Below are positions 42,644 through 51,021 of a DNA stretch of 64,000 bases, in pieces; within the stretch, counting starts at the first letter, position 1; every line of letters begins with the position of its first letter. The notes under the pieces are model-generated. The model was not told where the DNA came from, did no database searches, and worked only from the letters and a program-made list of their open reading frames with translations. Position numbers and translations under genes: made by a program. Origin of the DNA: an uncultured Planctomycetaceae bacterium (lineage in GTDB: Bacteria; Planctomycetota; Planctomycetia; Pirellulales; Thermoguttaceae); assembly GCA_946408825.1 (NCBI GenBank), contig CAMJTU010000002.1:62001-126000 (forward strand), written 5' to 3'.

Positions 42644-43522
42644 GTGGTTAATGTCAATCCAAAAAGGTGTGTGTTTTTCATTTCCGCGTTCGTTTCTGTC
42701 GCCGCGTCGATTTTTTGCATCGTAACGAGTACGTTCGGACAGGATGCGCTTCCTCTTTCGAAGTGGTCAGAATCGAGTTCTCGCAAGGCTGGAACGCGTC
42801 AGACGTTGAAGATTGGCAACTCCACGTACGGTTTCTGCTGGATTCCGGCGGGCGAGTTCGATATGGGATCGTCTGAATCGGAAATAAGTCGTGGCGACGA
42901 CGAGACGCTCCACCATGTGAAGTTGACAAAGGGGTTCTGGATGTTGGAGACGGAGGTTACGCAGGCGCTTTATTGGGAGATCATGGAGTCCGCCCCGAGT
43001 CGTTTCAAGGAGACAAAAGATATTCACGATCTTCCTGTGGAACGAGTTTCGTGGTTTGAGGCGATGAAATTTTGCGAAAAATTGACGGAGCGCCTTCCGG
43101 ATGGAGTGAAAGCGTCTTTGCCGACAGAGGCGCAGTGGGAATATGCATGTCGAGCTGGCACAAAGACGCCTTTTTCCTTTGGAAGCGACTTGAACGGCAA
43201 CAGGGCGAACTGCGACGGGAATTCTCCATACGGAACTTTTAAAGCGGGAAAGTATCTTGGTAGGACGACGCCTGTGAAGAGCTACGGCGCGAATCCTTGG
43301 GGACTCTACGACATGCACGGTAACGTTTCGGAATGGTGTCTTGACTACCACGTTTGGGCAGTCGTTGATCCGCAGGGATCTGACGACGGCTCGTACCGCG
43401 TTTGTCGCGGCGGTTCGTGGTTCAGTTGCGCGAGGTACTGCCGATCAGCGTTTCGACTCAAGTTCGTGCCGAGCTATCGGGGCGACCTTCTCGGCTTCCG
43501 CGTCATTCTTAGTTGCGACTAG
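42644..43522 (+). CDS. Secreted FGE/C-type-lectin-fold protein with DGR-like variable C-terminus
   Basis: 292 aa, GTG start after GAGGAAGG. Signal peptide (FFISAFVSVAASIFCIVTSTFGQ). The FGE-sulfatase (SUMF1) fold is clear: FCWIPAGEFDMGSSESE, TKGFWMLETEVTQALYWEIM, PVERVSWFEAMKFCEKL, LPTEAQWEYACRAGT and GLYDMHGNVSEWCLDYH. The C-terminus RGGSWFSCARYCRSAFR...GDLLGFRV has the framework of diversity-generating-retroelement targets, with Asn-type positions replaced by varied residues. The first catalytic Cys of true formylglycine enzymes is shifted by one, so enzyme activity is unlikely; ligand binding at the cell surface is more plausible. No reverse transcriptase is in the window. Confidence 0.85.
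   Translation: MVNVNPKRCVFFISAFVSVAASIFCIVTSTFGQDALPLSKWSESSSRKAGTRQTLKIGNSTYGFCWIPAGEFDMGSSESEISRGDDETLHHVKLTKGFWMLETEVTQALYWEIMESAPSRFKETKDIHDLPVERVSWFEAMKFCEKLTERLPDGVKASLPTEAQWEYACRAGTKTPFSFGSDLNGNRANCDGNSPYGTFKAGKYLGRTTPVKSYGANPWGLYDMHGNVSEWCLDYHVWAVVDPQGSDDGSYRVCRGGSWFSCARYCRSAFRLKFVPSYRGDLLGFRVILSCD
43403..43492 (+). other. Putative DGR variable region (VR)
   Basis: Codons at the expected AAY positions read TTC, AGT, TGC, TAC, TTT, CTC, TTC, AGC, TAT, GGC, CTT and CTC. Each is reachable from AAC or AAT by changing adenines only. The fixed codons between them (RGGSW, AR, CRSA, P, R, GFRV) match the invariant frame of known FGE-type DGR targets. Inferred from pattern; the template repeat was not found. 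Confidence 0.65.
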
Positions 43523-43771
43523 CGTAGCCAAGTCTATGGGTAAAAGGGACTTGCGCATAGCATGGGCGGCAGACGTGGTACGTGCCGCTAGTGCGCCGTC
43601 GCAAGCGTTGCTCCGTAAACAGGACAATCTGGGACAATCACCTTTAGAGGGGCAGGGGCTGCGCCACCGACTTTTGGGGATTTCGATTTGTGGCGGTTGA
43701 GGAGGGAGAATCGGAACGACAAGCGTCGCGGCGGAAAACTTCTTGGAATATGTTTTCGCACAGTAGACGAC
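43523..43771. other. Non-coding region after the FGE-fold gene
   Basis: 249 bp where a DGR would normally carry its template repeat. Short A-rich look-alikes of the VR (GACAATCTGGG near 43625 and GAATCGGAACGACAA near 43710) are present but too brief to call a template. No reverse transcriptase motif seen. Confidence 0.4.
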
Positions 43772-44977
43772 CTATCTCACATTACCCAACAGCCAATCAA
43801 GCGCGTATCTTTGCCGAATCCCGTTGTAAGAAACGGGGGGATCGTTGTCCATCGTAAGAAGGTATTTGGGATTATGGTCATGAACACTCTCCAAAGAGGC
43901 TAGTTCTCTTTTGAGCGTCGATTCCTCTCTGACGGACCAAGAGATTTGATAGTATTCGGAGTTTCCTTCTTCGTCTTGCGCGACGAAATCGACCTCCGCG
44001 GCGCCGATCTTTCCGACGTAAACGCGATAACCTCTGCGAAGAAGCTCAAGATAAACGACGTTCTCCAAAATTCGTCCATGATCCGCGTTTGCGGAGCCAA
44101 GAAGATAATAGCGCAGACCGACGTCGGCGAGGTAATATTTATCCAGCAACTGCAAATAATCCTTGCCCTTAATGTCGTATCTGCCGACTTTGTACATAAG
44201 CAGACTGTCGATTAGTCCGTCTAGATAGTTCTCAACCGTGTGATTCGAGATTTTTCTGCCCTTGCTGGTCATCGCGTCGGCGATTTTCTTTGGCGAACAC
44301 AGGGAGCCGATATTGTCGAACAGAAACTTGACGACGCTTTTGAACATGAGCGGATCTTGTATCTTTTTTCTCTGCACGACGTCGTTGAGAATGATCGTGT
44401 TGAAAAGACCGTCGAGATAATCGCGGACTTCTCTTCGATTTTTCAGACCTACGGCATAAGGGAAGGAACTGTTGTAAACGTAGTTCGCATAAAGTTCTTC
44501 AAGGTTTCTATTGGGTTCAAACGCGCTTACGTACTCCTTGAAGGACAGGGGAAGCGCCTTAAGTTCGACGTATCTCCCGGAGAGCAACGTCGCAAGTTCG
44601 CCCGACATGAAGTACGCGTTCGATCCCGTGACGTACAGGTCGACGTTTTTCTTGACGAACAAACTGTCCGCCGTTTTTTGATAATCGGGGACATGCTGGA
44701 TTTCGTCGAGAAAGATATAGTTCATCATGCCCGGCGTCATTTTCGACGTCACGTAATTGTACAACACCCTGTAGTCGCATAGCCTTTCATTATCCATGTC
44801 CTCAAAATTGACGGATATGATCTGATTTGGAAGAACGCCTTCCTTTAGCAATCGATCTTGATAGAGTTCAAAGAGCGTGGATTTCCCGCATCGTCTTATT
44901 CCCGAGACGACCTTGATTACCTGTTTGTCTTTCCACGTCAGGAGGAAATTGAGATAGTCGTTTCGTGGTATCAGCAT
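43772..44977 (-). CDS. AAA+ ATPase with DUF4143 domain
   Basis: 401 aa. N-terminal ATPase: Walker A VVSGIRRCGKSTLFELYQ (about 25), Walker B MNYIFLDEIQHVPDYQ (about 95) and sensor-like VDLYVTGSNAYFMSGELATLLSGRY. C-terminal DUF4143 region: LDKYYLADVGLRYYLLG, ILENVVYLELLRRGYRVYVGKIGAAEVDFVA and YYQISWSV, corresponding to the restriction-endonuclease-like core. A full-length homologue of the protein truncated at the left window edge. Four palindromic boxes at 40-bp spacing lie immediately upstream and probably govern it. Biological role unknown. Confidence 0.92.
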   Translation of the reverse strand: MLIPRNDYLNFLLTWKDKQVIKVVSGIRRCGKSTLFELYQDRLLKEGVLPNQIISVNFEDMDNERLCDYRVLYNYVTSKMTPGMMNYIFLDEIQHVPDYQKTADSLFVKKNVDLYVTGSNAYFMSGELATLLSGRYVELKALPLSFKEYVSAFEPNRNLEELYANYVYNSSFPYAVGLKNRREVRDYLDGLFNTIILNDVVQRKKIQDPLMFKSVVKFLFDNIGSLCSPKKIADAMTSKGRKISNHTVENYLDGLIDSLLMYKVGRYDIKGKDYLQLLDKYYLADVGLRYYLLGSANADHGRILENVVYLELLRRGYRVYVGKIGAAEVDFVAQDEEGNSEYYQISWSVREESTLKRELASLESVHDHNPKYLLTMDNDPPVSYNGIRQRYALDWLLGNVR

Positions 44978-45442
44978 GGCGACACAATCCTTTCTTGAGG
45001 ATTTTGGATAAATATGGAAATATTATTCCATATTTTGTTAAAAGTTCAAGAAGTTAGAAATTTATTTCCAACTTCTTGTTAAAATATAAAAAGATGGAAA
45101 TATATTTCCAACTTTTAACAAAAGCGCAAGAAGTTGGAAATCTCTTTCTATCTTTTCTGACTTTGAACGGAATAGGAACTGGAAGTCAGCCGCATTCTCC
45201 CTTTTTTCGACGTCGTAAGCGTTGGCGTTTGTTTTCTAAAAATCCGGGTCGCCCCATAGCCAGAAGGGGCCTTTGCTGTATAATATCCGCCGAATTATGG
45301 TTTTATGCCATCGACACGTCGCACGTGCGCGTCGGGCGGGAGTCTGGTTTTGAGACAGGGTTTCGCCGCGACGTCGTTGAAGTTTGAGTCTGTTTAAGCG
45401 CGGGCGACGCGGTTTCGAGAGAGGCGGAAAGAGAGCGACGAC
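44978..45442. other. Divergent region between ATPase gene and lysC
   Basis: 465 bp. Holds the four-box array at 45012-45153 and a TATAAT-like hexamer at 45279-45284 (CTGTATAATATCC) that may serve lysC, although no matching -35 is seen. No gene. Confidence 0.55.
45012..45153. promoter_or_regulatory. Four palindromic boxes at exact 40-bp spacing
   Basis: Consensus TGGAAAtatnTTTCCA. Box starts (TGGAA or TAGAA) fall at 45015, 45055, 45095 and 45135. Box 1 has perfect arms ATATGGAA/TTCCATAT; box 2 extends to CAAGAAGTTAGAAA/TTTCCAACTTCTTG with one mismatch; box 3 is a perfect 16-bp palindrome; box 4 has one mismatch. The array starts 35 nt upstream of the ATPase start, consistent with cooperative operator sites. 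Confidence 0.75.
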
Positions 45443-47230
45443 GTGGCGTTGATCGTACAGAAATTTGGCGGAACGAGCGTAGCGGATACTCAGAAGATTT
45501 TGGCGGCGGCGCGGAAAGCGATTCGCGAACGCCGCGCAGGCAATCAGGTCGTTATGGTCGTGAGCGCGATGGGGAAACAGACTGATCACCTCATCGAGCT
45601 TGCCCATGAACTTAGCGAACACCCGAACACCCGTGAGATGGACATGCTCCTCTCTACGGGCGAGCAGGTTACGATTGCGCTCATGGCGATCGCGCTTGAA
45701 TCTCTCGGATATAAAGCCGTCAGCTTTACCGGCGCCCAGATCGGGATCCGCACCGACGCGACATATAGCCGAGCGCGAATTCGCTCTATCTCCACCGACC
45801 GCATGAAACGCGCGCTCGACGAAGGGAAAATCGTCATCGCCGCCGGGTTCCAAGGAATCGACGACGACTTCAATATCACGACGCTCGGCCGCGGCGGAAG
45901 CGATACGACCGCCGTCGCGCTTGCCGCCGCGCTTCAAGCCGATCGCTGCGACATTTACACCGACGTCGACGGCGTCTATACCACCGACCCTCGCGTCGTT
46001 CCCGAAGCGCGTCGCGTCGAACGCATTAGTTACGACGAAATGCTTGAACTCGCCAGCATGGGCGCGGGCGTTATGCACAGCCGTTCAATCGAATTCGCCA
46101 AGAAATTCGGCGTCCTCGTTCATGTTCGCAGCAGTTTCAGCGACAATCCCGGCACCGTTATCGGTCCGAACCCGGAACGCGTCGACGCGCCCGTCTGCGG
46201 CGCGGCGCTCGCGAAGGACGAAACCCGCGTCTCCGTCTACGGCGTTCCCGATAAGCCCGGCGTCGCCATGAAGCTCTTCTCACGCCTTGCCGACGCGAAA
46301 ATTCCGACCGACATGATCGCGCAAAGCTCCAGCGCGGCGGGGAAAACGGACGTTTCCTTTACCGTGCAGAGCGACGACGCGTATAAGGCGAAAGAAGTCG
46401 TTGAAAATATCGTCGGCGAAATCGGCGCCGAAAGCTACGATATCGACGAAAAGGTCGCGAAGGTCTCCGTCGTCGGGCTCGGGATGCTCCATCAGACGGG
46501 CGTCGCGCAGAAGCTCTTCCACGCGCTTTCCGAATGTGGCGTCAACATTATCATGATCGCGACGAGCGACATTAAAATTTCCGCGCTCGTGAATCGCGAC
46601 GACGCCGTGAAAGCGCTCCGCGCCGCGCACAGCGCGTTTCAACTTGACGTCGAACCGACAAAAGAAGAACTCGAAGCGTCGAACGGCGTCAACGCGACGG
46701 TTGCGAACTTCGACCACGGCGTTTCCGCGCGGTTGATCTCGCATCTCGCCGGCATGGAAGACGTCGTCGTCGAATCGATCGATCTCGACGAAGGACAAGC
46801 GCGCGTGACCCTCTATTCGCTTCCCGACGTTCCCGGTCTGGCGGCGACGGTCTTCGACCGCGTGGCGGAAGGACACGTGATCGTCGATATGATCGTCCAG
46901 AGTTCGGGTCGCGACAACCTTGCCAATATCACGTTTACGATTCCTCGCGACGAGCTTGAAGCGGTCGTCGCCGTCGCGGACCGTCTCTGCGAGACGTACG
47001 GTTGTAACTCGGAATTCGACGCGCGCGCCGCAAAGCTCACGGTGCGAGGTTCCGGACTTCGCAGTCATACCGGTTTGGCGTTTCGAATGTTTCGAACGCT
47101 TGGGGAAGGGAACGTGAACGTTAGCGTTATCAGTTTGAGCGAACGCTGCGCCGCCGTCATCGTCGACGAAGCGCATGGCAAATCAGGGCGGGAGAATCTT
47201 ATCAAGGAATTTTCCGAGGAAACCTTCTGA
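45443..47230 (+). CDS. lysC: Aspartate kinase with four predicted ACT domains
   Basis: 595 aa, GTG start. Phosphorylates aspartate at the head of the Lys/Thr/Met pathway. Kinase domain residues 1-240: IVQKFGGTSVAD, VVMVVSAMGKQTD, LLSTGEQVTIALMA, TTLGRGGSDTTAVALA, DIYTDVDGVYTTDPR and MGAGVMHSRSIEFAKKF. The C-terminal half carries two ACT-pair blocks: about 265-400 (VSVYGVPDKPGVAMKLFSRL, VSVVGLGMLHQTGVAQKLF) and about 435-590 (VTLYSLPDVPGLAATVFDRV, LTVRGSGLRSHTGLAFRMF). Most bacterial aspartokinases of this class have only one such block and about 400-450 residues. No leader peptide or lysine riboswitch seen. Confidence 0.93.
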   Translation: MALIVQKFGGTSVADTQKILAAARKAIRERRAGNQVVMVVSAMGKQTDHLIELAHELSEHPNTREMDMLLSTGEQVTIALMAIALESLGYKAVSFTGAQIGIRTDATYSRARIRSISTDRMKRALDEGKIVIAAGFQGIDDDFNITTLGRGGSDTTAVALAAALQADRCDIYTDVDGVYTTDPRVVPEARRVERISYDEMLELASMGAGVMHSRSIEFAKKFGVLVHVRSSFSDNPGTVIGPNPERVDAPVCGAALAKDETRVSVYGVPDKPGVAMKLFSRLADAKIPTDMIAQSSSAAGKTDVSFTVQSDDAYKAKEVVENIVGEIGAESYDIDEKVAKVSVVGLGMLHQTGVAQKLFHALSECGVNIIMIATSDIKISALVNRDDAVKALRAAHSAFQLDVEPTKEELEASNGVNATVANFDHGVSARLISHLAGMEDVVVESIDLDEGQARVTLYSLPDVPGLAATVFDRVAEGHVIVDMIVQSSGRDNLANITFTIPRDELEAVVAVADRLCETYGCNSEFDARAAKLTVRGSGLRSHTGLAFRMFRTLGEGNVNVSVISLSERCAAVIVDEAHGKSGRENLIKEFSEETF

Positions 47231-47344
47231 CCCTGCGCGTCGCGTCGTTTTCGACGCGAGCCGCTGTTGTTTGCCCCGCGCTTGATCTTCGCGCCGCCTT
47301 TGCCCGTCAGAAACTTCGCCCCTTAATCGCGAAGGACGCGGCGA

Positions 47345-47377
47345 CCGCGTTTGCGAATCGTGCGCGGGCTCTTTTTT
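47345..47377 (+). terminator. Possible terminator after lysC
   Basis: Short CCGCG/CGCGG stem followed by GCTCTTTTTT. The stem is weak, but the T-run is good. Confidence 0.35.
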
Positions 47378-47400
47378 AACCGTTTTTTGAGGCGTCGACG

Positions 47401-49044
47401 ATGATGGAAGAATTGACTCGAGAAACCACACGCATAGCTTTATACGATTCTACGCTCCGCGACGGCGCGCAGGCCGAAGGCGTCGCGTTCTCGCTCAACG
47501 ACAAATTCGCCGCGACAATTCGGCTCGACGAACTCGGCGTCGATTACGTCGAAGGGGGCTACCCCGCGTCGAACGAGAAGGATAAGGCGTATTTTGAAGA
47601 GATCGTCCGCCGTCCTTTGAAAACGACGCAAATCTGCGCCTTCGGCATGACGCGGCGCAAGGGCGTTAGACCTGAAGACGATCCCGGACTTGCGCAGCTC
47701 GTCGCGTCGAGCGCTAAGATTGTCACAATCGTCGGCAAGGGCTCTCATTTCCAGGCGCGGGAAGTCCTCGGCGCGACTCTTGAAGAAAACCTCGCGATGA
47801 TCGAGGAGACCGTTCGCTTCGCCGTCGATTCGGGCAAACGCGTCTTTTTCGACGCGGAACACTATTTCGACGGGTGGTCCGACGATTCCGCCTATTCCAT
47901 GGAAACGCTTCGCGCGGCGATACGCGGCGGCGCGGAGGCTGTCGTTCTCTGCGATACAAACGGCGGAACCATGTCGCCTATGATTGGCGCGGCGACCCAT
48001 AGCGCCGTCGAAGTTGTCCAAAAGTTTGAGAGGCCTGTCGTCGTCGGCATACACGCGCATAACGATTGTGGACTTGCCGTCGCCAACTCGCTCGCGGCTG
48101 TCATGTCCGGCGCGACGATGGTTCAAGGCACGATGAACGGCCTCGGCGAACGGTGCGGCAACGCGGATCTGCTCGTCGTCGCCGCGAATCTTGCGCTCAA
48201 GTTCAACGACCGTTACGACGTTCTCACTCCCGCCGCAATCGAACGACTCGCCGCCGCGTCGCGCTTTTTCTATGATCTCACAAACGTGAACCCGAACGCC
48301 GGACAGCCGTACGTCGGCAAGAGCGCGTTTGCGCACAAAGGCGGGATGCATGTGAGCGGGATCAATCGCAACCCCGCGTCCTACGAGCACGTTCCGCCGG
48401 AGTCTGTCGGAAACGAGCGCCGAATTCTTGTGAGCGAACTCTCAGGAAAATCGAATATCCTCGCGTGTGCGAAGAAATACCGGCTCGACGAGGACGGATC
48501 GCTCGATTCTGAAACGGTCGAGAAGATTCTCGACGCAATCGCCGAAAAAGAGAATCAAGGGTATCAGTACGAAGCGGCGGACGCTTCCTTCAGGTTGTTA
48601 GTCAAGAAGATTCGAGGCGAGTTCGAACCGAGCTTTAAGCGCATTAACTATCAAACGAGCGTCGCCGTAACGGTGATTAATGAGAAATACACGGACGCTA
48701 AGACGGTCGCGACGGTTAAACTGAGCGTTGGGAAACGAGGCGAGATTCGCCATGAAGTCGCCGAAGGCGACGGGCCTGTCGACGCGCTCAACAACGCGCT
48801 GCGTAAAGCGTTAGAGCCGATTTATCCGGAACTGCGCGAGATGAAGCTCGTCGATTATAAGGTTCGCGTACTTAACTCCGACGCCGCGACCGCCGCGACG
48901 ACCCGCGTCATTATCGAGAGCCGGGACGGCGAAGAAGGGTGGGGCACCGTCGGCGTGAGCGAGAACGTCGTCGAAGCAAGTTGGATCGCGCTCTGCGACA
49001 GTATCGAATATAAACTTTCGAAAGCGGTCCGCGACGTCAAATAA
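47401..49044 (+). CDS. cimA: Citramalate synthase
   Basis: 547 aa. Condenses pyruvate with acetyl-CoA to (R)-citramalate, feeding threonine-independent isoleucine synthesis. DRE-TIM barrel: LYDSTLRDGAQAEGVAFSLNDK, VEGGYPASNEKD (substrate pocket of CimA rather than LeuA), ICAFGMTRRKG, VVGIHAHNDCGLAVANSLAA (HxH metal site) and MNGLGERCGNADL. The C-terminal LeuA-type regulatory domain contains ELREMKLVDYKVRVL. Downstream of lysC by 170 nt, so both feed aspartate-family or branched-chain amino acids. GAGG lies ahead of the ATG. Confidence 0.94.
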   Translation: MMEELTRETTRIALYDSTLRDGAQAEGVAFSLNDKFAATIRLDELGVDYVEGGYPASNEKDKAYFEEIVRRPLKTTQICAFGMTRRKGVRPEDDPGLAQLVASSAKIVTIVGKGSHFQAREVLGATLEENLAMIEETVRFAVDSGKRVFFDAEHYFDGWSDDSAYSMETLRAAIRGGAEAVVLCDTNGGTMSPMIGAATHSAVEVVQKFERPVVVGIHAHNDCGLAVANSLAAVMSGATMVQGTMNGLGERCGNADLLVVAANLALKFNDRYDVLTPAAIERLAAASRFFYDLTNVNPNAGQPYVGKSAFAHKGGMHVSGINRNPASYEHVPPESVGNERRILVSELSGKSNILACAKKYRLDEDGSLDSETVEKILDAIAEKENQGYQYEAADASFRLLVKKIRGEFEPSFKRINYQTSVAVTVINEKYTDAKTVATVKLSVGKRGEIRHEVAEGDGPVDALNNALRKALEPIYPELREMKLVDYKVRVLNSDAATAATTRVIIESRDGEEGWGTVGVSENVVEASWIALCDSIEYKLSKAVRDVK

Positions 49045-49151
49045 CGCCGTTAGAGACCGACGAGCGCTACCGGCGCGGGAAGAACGTTTTTCGGAACCGT
49101 TTTTCTCGCGCTTTTTCTGTATTCTCACATTTCTTCGAAGAGACAAATAAA

Positions 49152-49176
49152 AAAAGGCTCCGAATTATCGGAACCT
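49152..49176 (-). terminator. Terminator of the tRNA-Lys pair
   Basis: Stem GGTTCCG/CGGAGCC (one G-T pair) on the minus strand with loop ATAATT and a following run of seven T. Confidence 0.82.
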
Positions 49177-49179
49177 TAG

Positions 49180-49252
49180 TACCTCCAGAGGGACTCGAAC
49201 CCACGACCCACGGATTAAGAGTCCGTTGCTCTACCAACTGAGCTATAGAGGC
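49180..49252 (-). tRNA. tRNA-Lys (anticodon CTT), copy 1
   Basis: 73 nt cloverleaf on the minus strand: acceptor GCCTCTA/TGGAGGT (two G-T pairs), D-arm GCTC...GAGC, anticodon stem ACGGA/TCCGT with loop CTCTTAA, T-loop TTCGAGT. CCA is not encoded. The T-stem GTGGG/CCCTC has one T-T mismatch at its second pair. Confidence 0.93.
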
Positions 49253-49289
49253 GCGAAAAACCAAATTTAAAGCGTTATAAAACGCTTAG

Positions 49290-49362
49290 TACCTCCAGAG
49301 GGACTCGAACCCACGACCCACGGATTAAGAGTCCGTTGCTCTACCAACTGAGCTATAGAGGC
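49290..49362 (-). tRNA. tRNA-Lys (anticodon CTT), copy 2
   Basis: Identical in sequence to copy 1, 37 nt away, same strand. Probably co-transcribed with it and processed; ends in the shared terminator at 49152-49176. Same T-stem mismatch. Confidence 0.93.
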
Positions 49363-49537
49363 GTCGACGCCGTTACGATACCAGACCGCAAACGACGGTA
49401 TGATTCTAATCCTGACGTCGTCTTTGACAAGCGCCCAACTTGAAAAAATTTTCCAATTTCCAACGCCGCCCGAACTCAGAAGAGAATCGAGCGGCGTTTT
49501 AACGTTAAGTTGAGAAAAGATTCAGTTCGCAGTCAGA

Positions 49538-50812
49538 TCACAGGTCGAGAAACTTTTTGTAATCGCCGACCATCGGGACGCTCTTGTGCGAATCGGGACC
49601 GAAATAACGGAGTCCGACGAGCGGTTCGGAACCGGTGTTGACGATCTCGAAGCCTTCCTTCGCGGCGGTTGCCGTGATGAAGATTTCGTCGTCCGGCTCT
49701 TCGCCGTAATGGATCATGTTCGGCGACTCGATATTGAGCTTGCCCATCGTACCGCGACCTTGCGTCGTGATCCAGCCGCTCGCGGCGCCGTCTTTGACCA
49801 CGCATTTGCAACCAGGTTGAACGGTGAGTTCCTTCGCGGAAATGCGCTGCTTGCCGTCGATGAGACCGTAAACGATCCATTTGTCGACGTAGTCGCCGTT
49901 CGGGGCGGATTTTTCCTGATCGACGATCGGCTCAAGGTAGTTATGTTCCTTGAAGTACGGGTCGACGTTCTTTTCCCAGTCGAGCTGTTCGACGATGAAG
50001 TCGAGGTCGAACTTCTTGTCTTCCGGAACGTTCTTGACGAGGAGATCCCACGAAATCGCGTCGTGGTCAGTCAGCGACTGGAACATGCCGAAGACGTCGG
50101 AGCCCCACTGCGGCTCGTACGTGCAGACGGAACCCGGCGCGTGAAGAACGCCCGCCGGAACGAGCCAGCCCGTGCCCGGCTTAAGTCGGTACGCTTTCGA
50201 CAAATCGAGAATGCCGTTGTCGCCCTTGTTCCAGTTTTCGAGGCACTTGCGAACTTGCGCTTTTGTCGTGCCGGGCTCGAGTCCCATGAAGGTGTAGTCG
50301 AAACGGTTTTCCGCCGCGTTGAGTTGCGGGGGATAGTAATAGGATTCCGGTTTGCCCTCCTGACCGGTGAGTTTCGCGTCTTTGTCCATCTGGTGGACGT
50401 GATGCGGGAGCGGTCCGAGGTTGTCGAAGAATTTGGAGAAGACAGGCCAACGCTTGTAGGTTTCCCAAATCGCGTCGCCGACGATCGAGCCTTTTCCTTC
50501 GTCGACAGCTTCAACGAGCGTAAAACGCTTGCCGGCGACCCGGACGTAACTCAGTCCTTCGTCTTCCGTGCGTCCGACGTTGTCGGCGGGCGTCGTGCTG
50601 GCGAACCATCGTTCGTCGATGCCGCCGCGATCGAGTCCGAGCGCGTACCAGTCGGTCTGGGCGAGCTTGATACGACGACCCGGCTTGCAGAAAACGCGCG
50701 GAACCCAGTTAGGGGTCAAGCGCAAGAGACCGCCGCCTTCTTCCATAGCTTGAGCAAGAAGAGCGGGAATTTCGCCTTTCGATGCGATTTGAGAACGACT
50801 TTTCGTAAGCAT
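49538..50812 (-). CDS. Cupin protein related to class I mannose-6-phosphate isomerase
   Basis: 424 aa, AGGAG before the ATG. Two-cupin (RmlC-like) architecture: metal-ligand-like motifs PLPHHVHQMDKDAKL (about 140) and GWLVPAGVLHAPG (about 225) match the His/Gln...Glu...His pattern of ManA-type isomerases, with ESYYYPPQLNAAEN where the sugar-binding Glu/Lys would sit. A second cupin spans about 310-400 (RISAKELTVQPGCKC, DEIFITATAAKEGFEI). Aldose-ketose phosphate isomerisation is likely, but the substrate is unproven. Stand-alone gene. Confidence 0.8.
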   Translation of the reverse strand: MLTKSRSQIASKGEIPALLAQAMEEGGGLLRLTPNWVPRVFCKPGRRIKLAQTDWYALGLDRGGIDERWFASTTPADNVGRTEDEGLSYVRVAGKRFTLVEAVDEGKGSIVGDAIWETYKRWPVFSKFFDNLGPLPHHVHQMDKDAKLTGQEGKPESYYYPPQLNAAENRFDYTFMGLEPGTTKAQVRKCLENWNKGDNGILDLSKAYRLKPGTGWLVPAGVLHAPGSVCTYEPQWGSDVFGMFQSLTDHDAISWDLLVKNVPEDKKFDLDFIVEQLDWEKNVDPYFKEHNYLEPIVDQEKSAPNGDYVDKWIVYGLIDGKQRISAKELTVQPGCKCVVKDGAASGWITTQGRGTMGKLNIESPNMIHYGEEPDDEIFITATAAKEGFEIVNTGSEPLVGLRYFGPDSHKSVPMVGDYKKFLDL

Positions 50813-51021
50813 TGACGTCTCCTGATATTTCTAAAAATTTCCTAACGTCTTGAAAACGTCCAGAGCGCGCGGCGAACGACGACGTTCGTCAACGTCGCGT
50901 CATGAGTTGAAACGCGAGAACGCGATCACGCTCAAGACCATAGAACGATTATGGCACATTCGAAGGCTGGCGTCAAATATTTGGCGCGCTTTTCGAGAAA
51001 CTTTTTTTGTCCGCCGTCAAA

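Noticed and set aside
43523..43771. DGR template repeat after the FGE-fold gene
   Set aside because: Only 11- to 15-bp A-containing look-alikes occur, in the wrong order and without the shared flanks a template needs.
45012..45153. CRISPR array upstream of the DUF4143 ATPase
   Set aside because: Units are short imperfect palindromes, and the intervals of 18-20 bp partly resemble each other, so they are not unique spacers; no cas genes.
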